Shown piece by piece: positions 1 through 8,148 of a stretch of 10,980 nt of DNA; within the stretch, counting starts at the first letter, position 1; each line of letters opens with the position of its first letter. A program made the translations under genes and the position numbers. The stretch comes from CAZDSS01 sp964508185 (GTDB taxonomy: Bacteria > Pseudomonadota > Alphaproteobacteria > Sphingomonadales > Govanellaceae). The stretch spans positions 1 to 10,980 of the forward strand of contig CAZDSS010000087.1 in NCBI GenBank assembly GCA_964508185.1, in the 5' to 3' direction. The notes below the pieces were generated by a model that ran no database searches, was not told the origin of the DNA, and saw nothing but the letters and a program-made list of their open reading frames with translations.

Positions 1-180
1 ATTATGGGTCGGGCAGGGATAACTCAGAGCAGCATTTCCTTACTCCTCCGTTAGGATGAGGCCGATCCCCCCCGAGACGCTGTGAGTCCGTGAGTAGTGG
101 GGAAATGCGATTTTTATGAGTTTACCCCTCCCCAGACCCGCCTGGCAAAGGGCCGCTTCCTTGGAAGCGGCCCTTTTTTT
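1..180 (+). ncRNA. Probable structured small RNA, 6S-like rod, identity unknown
   Basis: No convincing reading frame fills this stretch, but it folds as one long rod. Positions 32-48 pair with 92-108 (eight Watson-Crick pairs, two G-U, then more pairs with one mismatch). Positions 21-26 pair with 117-122, 16-18 with 125-127, and 5-13 with 131-140 with one bulge. An internal bubble lies at 27-31/109-116, and the apical part (about 50-90) can form small hairpins. An intrinsic terminator follows ten bases after the rod. Three pairs (5-140, 40-100, 41-99) are G-U only if the plus strand is transcribed; on the other strand they would be A-C mismatches, which favours plus. The closed rod with a central bubble recalls 6S RNA, but I recognise no diagnostic 6S sequence. 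SRP RNA, RNase P RNA and 5S rRNA signatures are absent. The 5' end and promoter may lie left of the window. It could instead be the 3' UTR of an upstream gene. Confidence 0.5.
150..180 (+). terminator. Strong intrinsic terminator (partly bidirectional)
   Basis: A perfect 11-bp GC-rich stem (150-160 with 163-173) has a two-base loop and is followed directly by seven T (174-180). This ends the plus-strand transcript of the structured RNA. Read on the minus strand, the same stem is followed by only three T, so it may also act weakly for the gene that ends at 230. Confidence 0.9.
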
Positions 181-229
181 ATGACGCAGTGCCTGAGAGT
201 TGAGGTGGCGTCCTATTTCTTTCGGCGGA

Positions 230-1777
230 TCAGCGATTCGCCGTGACGGCGTAAACGGTGACGGTGCCCGACACTTCGTTGGCGACGATGAGGAGCGGCG
301 CACCCGTGGGGCTTTCCGCGCCCGGTACGAAAAGGAGTCCTTCGGGGCCGAGGTCGCCGGCCCGGGCGAGATCTGCCGGGCGTTCGTAGTCGAAGGTCGA
401 ATCGAGATTGCGGTCGAGTTGGTAGGCGACGAAGGTGGGAGTTCGCGGCTCCGTCACGTCATAGACCATGATCCCGCCCATGCGTTCGAGGCCGATGAAG
501 GCATAGATCCGCCCGGCCATTTCGCCGACGGCGACGCCTTCGGGCTCCGGCCCCTTCTTCGGGCTCCGCTTGTCGCCCGAGCCCGCGCTCGCATTGTCCG
601 CATTGAAGGCCGCGCCGAGGCGCTCGGCCGTGATGCGTTCGAAATCGTCGCCGCTGTCATGAATGAGGCTTCCGTCCTCCGCCGACCATATGGAAAAGGA
701 TCGCGCGCCGTAGCTGTGCGGCCGCTCGATGCGGCCGTCGCCGTCGTCGTCGCCGTCCATGGCGCTGATTTCGAGTTCGGCGAGGTCGTCCAGAAGTTCC
801 GGAGGCACGGCGCCGGGCGCAAGGCGCGCCTTGCCGAGCTTCACGTCCTCCTTGCGGGCGTCCCCCTCGTTGGCGGTGACGAGGAAGGTCTCGCCGGCGA
901 CTGTAACGGCCGCGATCGAATCGGGCATATAGAGGCCGAAGACGGGATAGTTCGCGATCCGCACGCCGTTCTTGCGGCTTGCGTCCAGACCGTTCCCCGG
1001 CAGCATGTGATCCTTGACCCCGAGGGGCCAGATATCGGTAACGCGGGCGGCCGGAATGTCGACGACGGCGACGGCATTGTTCTCCTGCAGGGTGACGAAG
1101 GCGCGCCTGCCGTCGGGGGAGACGGCGATATATTCGGGCTCCAGATCCTGGCCGGCCGATTCCGCGTCGGGGAAGATCCGCACCCCCCTGGCCTTCAGCT
1201 CCCCGGCGTCGAAGGCCCGGAAGCCGGCGCGACGCACGACGGCGTTGGTGATTCCGTCCGCAAGATCGACGATGGTGACGCTGCCTTCGGGATCAATCGC
1301 GCCGTTCCGCTCTCCCTCGTCGGCGGATAGCACATGGCGCCCGTCCGGCGTGAAGGTCACCATGTCGGGCATGGAGCCTGCGGCGAACTCGCCAACGCGC
1401 CGCCCGTCGGGGGAGAACAGGATGATCTTGCCCGCCCAGTCGGGACTTTGCGGATCATAAGCCGCAACGGCCACCCGGTCGCCGTTGACGGCGACGCTCG
1501 TCGGCGCTTCATCGCGACCGAGGGCGAGGGCGCCCGCGGGTCTCAGCTCCTGCCCGTCGAACGTCAGGATGTCGATTGTATTGGCGGCGCCGTTCACCAC
1601 GAAAAGCCTGCGGCTTGCGGCGTGCCAGGCTGGAATTTCCGCAGCCCCCTGGTCGAACAGCCCCGTCGCATGGCGGGCGAGGGGGGTAAGGGTGAGGCTT
1701 CCGGCCCCGACGGGCAGGGGTGATGCGGTCAGGGCAAGGCAGATGAAGGCAGCGGCGGGAGGAAGGAATCTGTCCAT
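230..1777 (-). CDS. Choice-of-anchor I family secreted beta-propeller protein (MSP130-like)
   Basis: A 515-residue exported protein. The N-terminus is a signal peptide (residues 1 to about 25, probable cleavage after VGA). The rest is repeated beta-propeller-like blades: RRLFVVNGAANTIDIL near 56-71, VAVSPDG-type turns near 217-223, and VANEVSGTVTVY near 498-509. Family hallmarks are the start of the mature chain (ATGLFDQGAAEI, 37-48), TANEGDAR (301-308), KGPEPEGVAVG (408-418) and GLERMGGIMVYDV (429-441). This family is often annotated as alkaline phosphatase-like and is related to the animal biomineralisation protein MSP130; no catalytic activity can be read from the sequence. An EF-hand-like DxDxDGxI loop at 343-350 suggests calcium binding. 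I chose the ATG at 1777 over an in-frame TTG at 1843 because it begins the signal peptide, and the TTG lies inside a Pho box. The ribosome-binding site is weak. A PhoB site upstream suggests induction on phosphate limitation. Confidence 0.85.
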   Translation of the reverse strand: MDRFLPPAAAFICLALTASPLPVGAGSLTLTPLARHATGLFDQGAAEIPAWHAASRRLFVVNGAANTIDILTFDGQELRPAGALALGRDEAPTSVAVNGDRVAVAAYDPQSPDWAGKIILFSPDGRRVGEFAAGSMPDMVTFTPDGRHVLSADEGERNGAIDPEGSVTIVDLADGITNAVVRRAGFRAFDAGELKARGVRIFPDAESAGQDLEPEYIAVSPDGRRAFVTLQENNAVAVVDIPAARVTDIWPLGVKDHMLPGNGLDASRKNGVRIANYPVFGLYMPDSIAAVTVAGETFLVTANEGDARKEDVKLGKARLAPGAVPPELLDDLAELEISAMDGDDDGDGRIERPHSYGARSFSIWSAEDGSLIHDSGDDFERITAERLGAAFNADNASAGSGDKRSPKKGPEPEGVAVGEMAGRIYAFIGLERMGGIMVYDVTEPRTPTFVAYQLDRNLDSTFDYERPADLARAGDLGPEGLLFVPGAESPTGAPLLIVANEVSGTVTVYAVTANR

Positions 1778-1825
1778 GGCATGGGATCGCTTGCAGTTGA
1801 TGATGCGCGATCCTGCTGCCCGTCC

Positions 1826-1843
1826 GTTACAGGCCCATGACAA
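1826..1843 (-). promoter_or_regulatory. Pho box (PhoB site) for the choice-of-anchor I gene
   Basis: Read on the minus strand from 1843, the sequence is TTGTCAT-GGGC-CTGTAAC. That is two 7-bp half-sites separated by 4 bp, close to the CTGTCAT-N4-CTGTCAT PhoB consensus. At the distance used in E. coli phoA (14 bases from the second TCA-equivalent) lies a weak -10, CAGGAT (1815-1810). This predicts a start near 1803 and a leader of about 25 nt. The neighbouring 11-bp registers on either side do not match, so this is a single box. Confidence 0.7.
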
Positions 1844-1891
1844 CCTTGCGCCGCCGCCCGCCTTGGACTAAGGTGTGAAATTGGATAATGA

Positions 1892-1906
1892 ACATTTCGC
1901 AAATGT
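1892..1906. promoter_or_regulatory. Perfect palindrome ACATTT-CGC-AAATGT, candidate operator
   Basis: An inverted repeat with 6-bp arms and a 3-bp spacer lies in an AT-rich patch between two divergent genes. It sits about 12 bp upstream of the proposed cysI -35 and about 50 bp upstream of the Pho box on the other strand. It matches no consensus I can name (not FNR, LexA or Fur). Its position would suit an activator of cysI, or a repressor if transcription starts from a GATAAT-like -10 at 1884-1889. Confidence 0.4.
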
Positions 1907-1917
1907 AAAATTATGGG

Positions 1918-1945
1918 TTTGCCTTCCGGGCGCACTGTATATAAC
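1918..1945 (+). promoter_or_regulatory. Putative sigma-70 promoter of cysI
   Basis: TTTGCC (1918-1923) and TATAAC (1940-1945) are separated by 16 bp. This is the best promoter-like pair before cysI and would start transcription near 1952, giving a leader of about 60 nt. An alternative -10, GATAAT at 1884-1889, has only a poor -35 (TTGGAC, 1863-1868, 15-bp spacer). Confidence 0.4.
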
Positions 1946-1954
1946 TCTCTCGTC

Positions 1955-1973
1955 GGTGCGTGCGGTGCGCACC
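1955..1973. repeat. Inverted repeat GGTGCG-N7-CGCACC in the cysI leader
   Basis: The 6-bp arms at 1955-1960 and 1968-1973 form an inverted repeat. The right half is itself a perfect 10-bp palindrome, GGTGCGCACC (1964-1973). It lies immediately downstream of the predicted transcription start of cysI, where it could be a repressor operator or a short RNA hairpin. There is no T tract, so it is not a terminator. Confidence 0.35.
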
Positions 1974-2013
1974 GGAGGCTGGCAAGCGGCTAGGCCGCGC
2001 GAGGATCTAGGCC

Positions 2014-3655
<1,642 letters not shown>

Positions 3656-3669
<14 letters not shown>

Positions 3670-4135
3670 GGACGGAGCCATCGTCGAGGATACGTGGCAG
3701 CACGTGGCGGAGGACGCGGCGGAACTGCCCGAGGGCGACATCATCGTGCCCCTGGCCACGTGGCGAGCCCGCAAGGCGGAGCTTGCGGGCCGCAACAGCC
3801 GCATTGGCGTCCTGCTGCAGCCCGGCGACCATCCGAACGAGATCGCCGACGATCTCGACCGCTTCTCGCTCATCGCCTACAACTTCCCGACCTTCCGCGA
3901 CGGCCGCGCCTATTCCTATGCGCGGATCTTGCGCGAGCGCTACGGCTACAAGGGCGAACTCCGGGCGACGGGCGACGTCCTGCGCGACCAGATCTTCTAC
4001 ATGGCGCGCTGCGGCTTCAACGCCTTCGAGGTTGCCCCGAGGAAGCGCATCGAGGACGTGATCGAAGGCCTCAAGGACTTCACCGTCACCTACCAGAACG
4101 CGGCCGACAACCCGCTGCCCCTGTTCCGGCGGTAG
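3656..4135 (+). CDS. DUF934 protein, accessory to sulfite reduction
   Basis: A 159-residue soluble protein of the DUF934/COG3749 family, often labelled 'oxidoreductase probably involved in sulfite reduction' because of its association with cysI. The family core is visible: FPTFRDGRAYSYARILRE (77-94), then GELRATGDVLRDQ (100-112) and ARCGFNAFEV (117-126). The biochemical role is unestablished. The frame is open further upstream (to 3392), but that part is a shadow of cysI. The ATG at 3656 gives the normal family N-terminus (MRIIKDG) and overlaps the cysI stop by 14 bases, implying translational coupling. In many alphaproteobacteria cysH (PAPS/APS reductase) follows; here a terminator follows instead. 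Confidence 0.9.
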
Positions 4136-4156
4136 GGAGCACACGCACCGTTCAGC

Positions 4157-4193
4157 AAGGCGCGATCCTTCGGGATCGCGCCTTCTCCGTTTT
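4157..4193 (+). terminator. Intrinsic terminator of the cysI-DUF934 operon
   Basis: A perfect 12-bp stem (4157-4168 with 4173-4184) is capped by a stable TTCG tetraloop. A pyrimidine-rich tail with four T (4190-4193) follows. The T tract is offset by a few bases, but position and stem strength fit termination 20-60 bases after the DUF934 stop. Confidence 0.8.
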
Positions 4194-4225
4194 CGCGCCG
4201 CCCTGTCTTCGACTGCAAATCCGCC

Positions 4226-4255
4226 CTGTCATTCTCCGCCGCCACGGGTTATGGT
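4226..4255 (+). promoter_or_regulatory. Possible rmuC promoter
   Basis: CTGTCA (4226-4231) and TATGGT (4250-4255) are 18 bp apart and lie about 30 bp before the rmuC start. They are the only plausible -35/-10 pair between the operon terminator and rmuC. Both hexamers are imperfect. Confidence 0.3.
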
Positions 4256-4286
4256 TGGGAACGGCAGAGGAACAAAAGGGGGACAA

Positions 4287-5870
4287 ATGACCATATACGA
4301 ATTGGGTGTCCTGAGCGGTCTCGGTCTCATTGCGCTCATCGCCGTCGCCATGCTGGTAATCCTCCTGCGTCTCCGGCGGGAAAGCGGCGGAGGGAATGCC
4401 GCGCTTCTCCACGACCTTGCCCAGCGCGTCGCCGGCCAGCAGGAGCGGCTCATCGAGCTTCGCGCCACCATGGACGGCCTGCAGCGCGAGCTTGCGGGAC
4501 GCATGGACAGCCTGTCTCAAAATCTCACCGACACCATCGCCCGCCTCGGCAGCGCCCAGGGCGAGCGGCTTGACGGCTTCGGCCAGCAGATGGCGGCGAC
4601 CCAGCGCAATGCGGAGGAGGCGGCGCGGGCGCTCCGCGAGGAGCTGCTGCAAAGCTTCACCAATCTCACCCGGACGAGCGCCGAGAATTTCGCGCGCCAG
4701 GCGGCGGACCAGACGAGCCGGCTCGACAGCTTCGCGGCAACCCTGGGCGAGCATCGCAACGCCGTCGCCCAGGACGCCAAGGCGCTCCGGGAAGAATTGT
4801 CGCGGGTGCTCGATACGGCGGCCGCCCGGCAGCAGGAAAGCCTCGCCGCGGTCACCGCGACCCTGCAAAAGATGATCGAATCCAACGAGCGCCGCTCGGA
4901 GGCCCTGCGCGACACGGTGGAGCGCCAGCTCAAGGAACTGCGCAGCGACAACGAGCAGAAGCTCGAATCCATGCGCGCGACGGTCGAGGAAAAGCTGCAG
5001 GGAACCCTCGAACAGCGGCTCGGCGCGTCCTTCAACCAGGTGAACGAGAACCTGCAGCGGGTCTACCAGTCGGTGGGCGAGATGCAGAGCATCGCGAGCG
5101 GCGTCGGCGACCTCAAGCGCGTCCTCAGCAACGTCAAGAGCCGCGGCACCTGGGGCGAGGCCAATCTCGGCATGCTGCTCGAACAGGTGCTGACGCCCGA
5201 GCAATACGGCACCAATGTGGAAGTGAAGCCCAATTCCGGCCAGCGGGTGGAATTCGCCATCCGCCTGCCCGGCGACGGCGACCAGCCCGTGTGGCTGCCC
5301 ATCGACGCCAAGCTGCCGGTGGAAGACTACGAGCGTCTCGTGGTGGCGTCGGAGAAGGGCGACGCCGAGGCGGTGGAGCAGGCGGCCCGCGCCCTCGAAC
5401 GGGCGGTCCGGCAATGCGCCAAGGACATCGCCACCAAGTATGTGGCGCCGCCCCATTCCACGGATTTCGCCGTCATGTTCCTGTCGACTGAAGGGCTGTT
5501 CGCCGAGGTGGTGCGCCGTCCCGGCCTGATCGACGCCCTGCAGCGGGAGCATCGCGTGGTGGTCACCGGGCCGACCACTCTGATGGCCCTGCTCAATTCC
5601 CTGCGCATGGGCTTCCGCTCGCTCGCCATCCAGCAACGGTCGAGCGAGGTCTGGCAGGTCCTCGGCGCGGTCAAGACCGAATTCGGCAAGTTCGGCGCCG
5701 TGCTCGACAAGGTGCAGAAGAAGCTGCAGGAAGCGCAGAACACGGTGGAGCAGGCGGGCGTGCGCCGCCGCGCCGTGGATCGCAGCCTGCGCAAGGTGGA
5801 GGCGCTGCCCGAAGCCGCAAGCCATTCCCTGCTGGTGGACGGCACCGACGCCTTCTTCGAGGACGCCTGA
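4287..5870 (+). CDS. rmuC: RmuC family DNA recombination-limiting protein
   Basis: A 527-residue RmuC homologue. In E. coli RmuC limits rearrangement at short inverted repeats, and its core is predicted to have a restriction-endonuclease-like fold. One N-terminal membrane helix (about 5-27) is followed by arginines. A long coiled coil rich in Gln, Glu, Arg and Ala runs to about 265. The RmuC core then contains SRGTWGEANLGMLLEQVL (about 285-302) and PIDAKLPVEDYERL (338-351), with the conserved D340 and K342. It also has STDFAVMFLSTEGLFAEV and GPTTLMALLNSLRMGF, both near-invariant in the family. The start at 4287 has AGGGGGA (4277-4283) just upstream and puts the membrane helix at the N-terminus; an in-frame ATG at 4251 would add 12 residues without a good ribosome site. 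It appears to be monocistronic. Confidence 0.94.
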   Translation: MTIYELGVLSGLGLIALIAVAMLVILLRLRRESGGGNAALLHDLAQRVAGQQERLIELRATMDGLQRELAGRMDSLSQNLTDTIARLGSAQGERLDGFGQQMAATQRNAEEAARALREELLQSFTNLTRTSAENFARQAADQTSRLDSFAATLGEHRNAVAQDAKALREELSRVLDTAAARQQESLAAVTATLQKMIESNERRSEALRDTVERQLKELRSDNEQKLESMRATVEEKLQGTLEQRLGASFNQVNENLQRVYQSVGEMQSIASGVGDLKRVLSNVKSRGTWGEANLGMLLEQVLTPEQYGTNVEVKPNSGQRVEFAIRLPGDGDQPVWLPIDAKLPVEDYERLVVASEKGDAEAVEQAARALERAVRQCAKDIATKYVAPPHSTDFAVMFLSTEGLFAEVVRRPGLIDALQREHRVVVTGPTTLMALLNSLRMGFRSLAIQQRSSEVWQVLGAVKTEFGKFGAVLDKVQKKLQEAQNTVEQAGVRRRAVDRSLRKVEALPEAASHSLLVDGTDAFFEDA

Positions 5871-5936
5871 AGCGCATCCCCCGGTCCCGTTTCCGTCAGG
5901 CGGGCGCCGCCGGCCTTTCCCCTTGCCGGCCGCGCC

Positions 5937-5992
5937 ATGTCATTGAATTTTCACAATCCCGTCACCGCCCGTTCACAAGCCGCACCTAGAAG
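5937..5992 (+). promoter_or_regulatory. Double Pho box and -10 of the porin gene
   Basis: Four direct half-sites lie in exact 11-bp register: ATGTCAT (5937-5943), TTTTCAC (5948-5954), CCGTCAC (5959-5965) and CGTTCAC (5970-5976). The TCA cores begin at 5940, 5951, 5962 and 5973. This equals two tandem PhoB boxes. The -10, TAGAAG (5987-5992), begins 14 bases after the last TCA, the same distance as in E. coli phoA. Transcription would start near 6000, and there is no separate -35, as expected for PhoB-dependent promoters. Confidence 0.85.
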
Positions 5993-6048
5993 GCTCCTGG
6001 GGCCGCGGATCGGCCCAGCGAGACAACGTGAACAAAGGACGGAAATTC

Positions 6049-7365
6049 ATGACCAGGAAACGGTTCCCCAGGGCGCTTCAGGTGACGTCGGCGCTTGTCC
6101 CGGCCCTTCTTGCGGCGGCCCCCGCCGCAGCCCAGTCCCTCGACGAATTGCAGCGGCAGATCGAGACGCTGCAGCAGCAGGTGGATGAGCTGAAAGCCGC
6201 GGACAGGAAGCAGGCCGCCGAGAGCGACATCAGGCTCAAATGGGGGCCGGCCCCGCAGATTTCCAGCGCCGACGGCCGCTTTTCCATGAAGCTCCGGGGC
6301 CGCCTGTTCGTGGACGCCGCCTGGATGAGCGACGACGACGGGGCCTATGACGTGGACGCCACCGAATTCCGCGCCGCCCGCCTCGGCATCGAGGGCAAGG
6401 CCTGGGACAATGTCAAATACAAGTTCGAGGTGGACTTCTCGGGCAACGAGGTGGATCTCAAGGACACCCTCATCGGCTATGACGCGGGCATCGTCGGGAT
6501 CGATGTGGGTTACTTCAAGACCTTCAACTCTCTCGACGAGCAGACGAGCTCCCGCTACGCCACCTTCATGGAGCGGGCGTCCTTCACCGACGCCTTCGCC
6601 CTCGACCGCCAGACAGGCATCGGCCTCGGCTTCGGCGGCGACAACTGGACGGCGTCCTTCGGCGCCTTCAAGGGCGGGTCCGACAATGCGAGCGGAGACC
6701 TCGGCGAAACCTACGCCGCCCGCGTCACTTTCGGCGACGTCATCAAGGAAATGAATGCCGCCTACCACATCGGGGCGAGCTACCGCTACCGCAAGACCGG
6801 CGCGGACGAGGGCAACTTCCGCTACCGCCAGCGCGCCCACCAGCATCTCGCCCCGACCCGTCTCGTGGACACCGGCGCCTTCGCCGACAAGGACCAGCTG
6901 TTCGGCTTCGAGCTTGCGGGCGTCTACGGGCCGTTCTCGGCCCAGGCGGAATATGCGGTCCTGAAGGCCGACCGGGCCAATCCCGACCCCGCCTTCGACG
7001 ATCCGAGCTTCAAGGGCTGGTATGTGGACGGAAGCTGGTTCATCACCGGCGAAAGCCGCAAGTACGAGGCGGACAAGGGCGCATTCGGCCGCGTCAGGGT
7101 CAACAACCCCGTGACCGAAGGCGGCTTCGGCGCGTGGCAGGTGGCGGCGCGTTACGACGTCATCGACCTTTCGGACGAGAACGTCTTCGGCGGCAAGCAG
7201 AAGACCTGGATCGTCGGCGTCAACTGGCACCTCAACGACTACAGCCGCATCATGATGAACTATTCGAAGTCGGACATATCGGACGCCTTCAATGTGGCGG
7301 CCAATGGCGCCGACGGCGAGAACGACGTGGACGCCTTCGGCATCCGCTTCCAGGTGGACTGGTAA
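6049..7365 (+). CDS. Phosphate-selective porin O/P family outer-membrane protein
   Basis: A 438-residue outer-membrane porin of the Porin_O_P (OprP/OprO) family; OprP-type trimers take up phosphate or polyphosphate under phosphate limitation. The signal peptide spans about 1-28 (basic MTRKRF start, hydrophobic core, cleavage near APAAAQ). A short periplasmic coiled coil (about 31-60) follows, which helps OprP-type trimers. The rest is alternating amphipathic beta strands, for example KLRGRLFVDAAW, FRAARLGIEGKAW and KYKFEVDF, ending in IRFQVDW with the terminal aromatic needed for outer-membrane insertion. The ATG at 6049 is preferred over the upstream GTG at 6028 because of AAGGA at 6035-6039 and the signal peptide. 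A double Pho box upstream supports phosphate as substrate. Specific anion-binding lysines or arginines cannot be assigned from sequence alone. Confidence 0.92.
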   Translation: MTRKRFPRALQVTSALVPALLAAAPAAAQSLDELQRQIETLQQQVDELKAADRKQAAESDIRLKWGPAPQISSADGRFSMKLRGRLFVDAAWMSDDDGAYDVDATEFRAARLGIEGKAWDNVKYKFEVDFSGNEVDLKDTLIGYDAGIVGIDVGYFKTFNSLDEQTSSRYATFMERASFTDAFALDRQTGIGLGFGGDNWTASFGAFKGGSDNASGDLGETYAARVTFGDVIKEMNAAYHIGASYRYRKTGADEGNFRYRQRAHQHLAPTRLVDTGAFADKDQLFGFELAGVYGPFSAQAEYAVLKADRANPDPAFDDPSFKGWYVDGSWFITGESRKYEADKGAFGRVRVNNPVTEGGFGAWQVAARYDVIDLSDENVFGGKQKTWIVGVNWHLNDYSRIMMNYSKSDISDAFNVAANGADGENDVDAFGIRFQVDW

Positions 7366-7391
7366 CGCCCGACCCTTCCCCCCGAGGCCCT

Positions 7392-7424
7392 GCGGCGGGA
7401 TGGGTGCCATCCCGCCGCCTTTTT
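7392..7424 (+). terminator. Intrinsic terminator of the porin gene
   Basis: A perfect 12-bp stem (7392-7403 with 7407-7418) has a GTG loop and is followed by C and five T (7420-7424). It lies 27 bases after the porin stop codon. Confidence 0.93.
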
Positions 7425-7451
7425 GTGCACCATGCGCATTTCTTCGTGCAC
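7425..7451. repeat. Two GTGCAC palindromes 21 bp apart
   Basis: GTGCAC at 7425-7430 and 7446-7451, each followed by C, stand exactly 21 bp apart (two helical turns) between the porin terminator and the GNAT gene. The wider units TTTTTGTGCACC and TCTTCGTGCACC are similar. This spacing suits a dimeric regulator, but no known consensus fits and chance is possible. Confidence 0.25.
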
Positions 7452-7522
7452 CCCGCCTGAAATTCATGCTAATGGCGCAGCGACGGGGCCGGTGTAGGGC
7501 CCCCTGTTCCCGGAGGGGCGGT

Positions 7523-8065
7523 ATGGCCGACGACCTTATTTCCCTGTCATTCATCATCGAGCCGCAGCGGCCGACGGATCTTCCGCTCGTCGAAGACCTG
7601 CTCGACCGCGCCTTCGGTCCCGACCGCCATGGACGCACCGCCTACCGCCTGCGCGACGGGGTGGAGCCCGTGGCGGAGCTGAGCCTTGTTGCGCGGGACG
7701 ACAGCCGCTTCCTCGGCACCCTCCGCTTCTGGCCCATCGAGGTCGCGCCCTTCGATGGCGGCGAACCCGTGCCCGCTCTCCTGCTCGGCCCGCTGGCGGT
7801 GGAGCCGGCGCTCAAGGGCAAGGGCATCGGCATCACCCTCATGCGCGAGGGGCTCGCCCGCGCCCGGGAAGCCGGGCACAAGGCGGTGATCCTCGTCGGC
7901 GACTACGACTATTACCGGCGCGTCGGCTTCGTCCGCATGGAGCCCGGGCAGTTCACCATGCCCGGACCCGTGGACGAGGCGCGGCTCCTCTATCTCGAAC
8001 TGTCGCCAGGAAGCCTCGCCGCCGTGCGCGGCGCGATCGTGAAGCCGGGCGCGTCCCGGCGCTGA
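7523..8065 (+). CDS. GNAT family N-acetyltransferase (YhbS-like)
   Basis: A 180-residue cytoplasmic acetyltransferase of the COG3153/YhbS type, which transfers an acetyl group from acetyl-CoA to an amine; the substrate is unknown. Motif A is clear: LLLGPLAVEPALKGKGIG (86-103), with the acetyl-CoA pyrophosphate loop K98-G-K-G101-I-G103. Motif B follows as AVILVGDYDYYRRVGF (121-136), the usual YhbS signature. Length is normal. The ATG at 7523 has GGAGG (7512-7516) six bases upstream. The frame is open upstream to 7292, but that is only porin shadow and terminator. It appears to be a single gene; no terminator is seen between it and the next gene, so some read-through is possible. Confidence 0.9.
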   Translation: MADDLISLSFIIEPQRPTDLPLVEDLLDRAFGPDRHGRTAYRLRDGVEPVAELSLVARDDSRFLGTLRFWPIEVAPFDGGEPVPALLLGPLAVEPALKGKGIGITLMREGLARAREAGHKAVILVGDYDYYRRVGFVRMEPGQFTMPGPVDEARLLYLELSPGSLAAVRGAIVKPGASRR

Positions 8066-8088
8066 TCCTTGCCCCTAGAAGGCGAGAT

Positions 8089-8120
8089 TTAACACGATCT
8101 TAACGCCGGCATGGTGTGAT
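8089..8120 (+). promoter_or_regulatory. CtrA box and promoter of the pseudokinase gene
   Basis: TTAA (8089-8092), seven bases, TTAAC (8100-8104) is a perfect match to the TTAA-N7-TTAAC site of the alphaproteobacterial cell-cycle regulator CtrA. A -10-like TGTGAT lies at 8115-8120, so the box overlaps the expected -35 (8092-8097 with a 17-bp spacer). That is the usual geometry for CtrA activation. Transcription would start near 8127, about 22 nt before the ATG at 8149. Confidence 0.7.
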
Positions 8121-8148
8121 TTTCCGGGGTACATGCGCTCGGATTGTC

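Noticed and set aside
25..50. Minus-strand GGAGGA followed by ATG CTG CTC TGA
   Set aside because: It looks like a ribosome site but gives a three-residue peptide. It lies inside a stem of the RNA rod, and no longer frame starts there.
1..149. SRP RNA, RNase P RNA, 5S rRNA or tRNA at the left edge
   Set aside because: I looked for their conserved loops and closing sequences on both strands and found none.
40..303. Minus-strand open frame of 87 codons over the left edge
   Set aside because: It overlaps the end of the propeller gene, the terminator and the structured RNA. Its composition is Arg/Ser-rich with no motif.
200..1330. Plus-strand open frame of 376 codons opposite the choice-of-anchor I gene
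   Set aside because: It is a low-complexity antisense translation; the minus-strand frame has a signal peptide and family motifs.
1778..1843. TTG start adding 22 residues to the choice-of-anchor I protein
   Set aside because: It falls in the Pho box, would bury the signal peptide, and lacks a ribosome site.
4204..4233. CTGTCTT and CTGTCAT upstream of rmuC as a Pho box
   Set aside because: The two elements are 23 bp apart and the middle element is out of the 11-bp register, so they do not form PhoB half-sites.
5909..5930. Hairpin GCCGGC-N10-GCCGGC after rmuC as a terminator
   Set aside because: The stem is only 6 bp with a 10-base loop and there is no T tract. No convincing rmuC terminator is visible.
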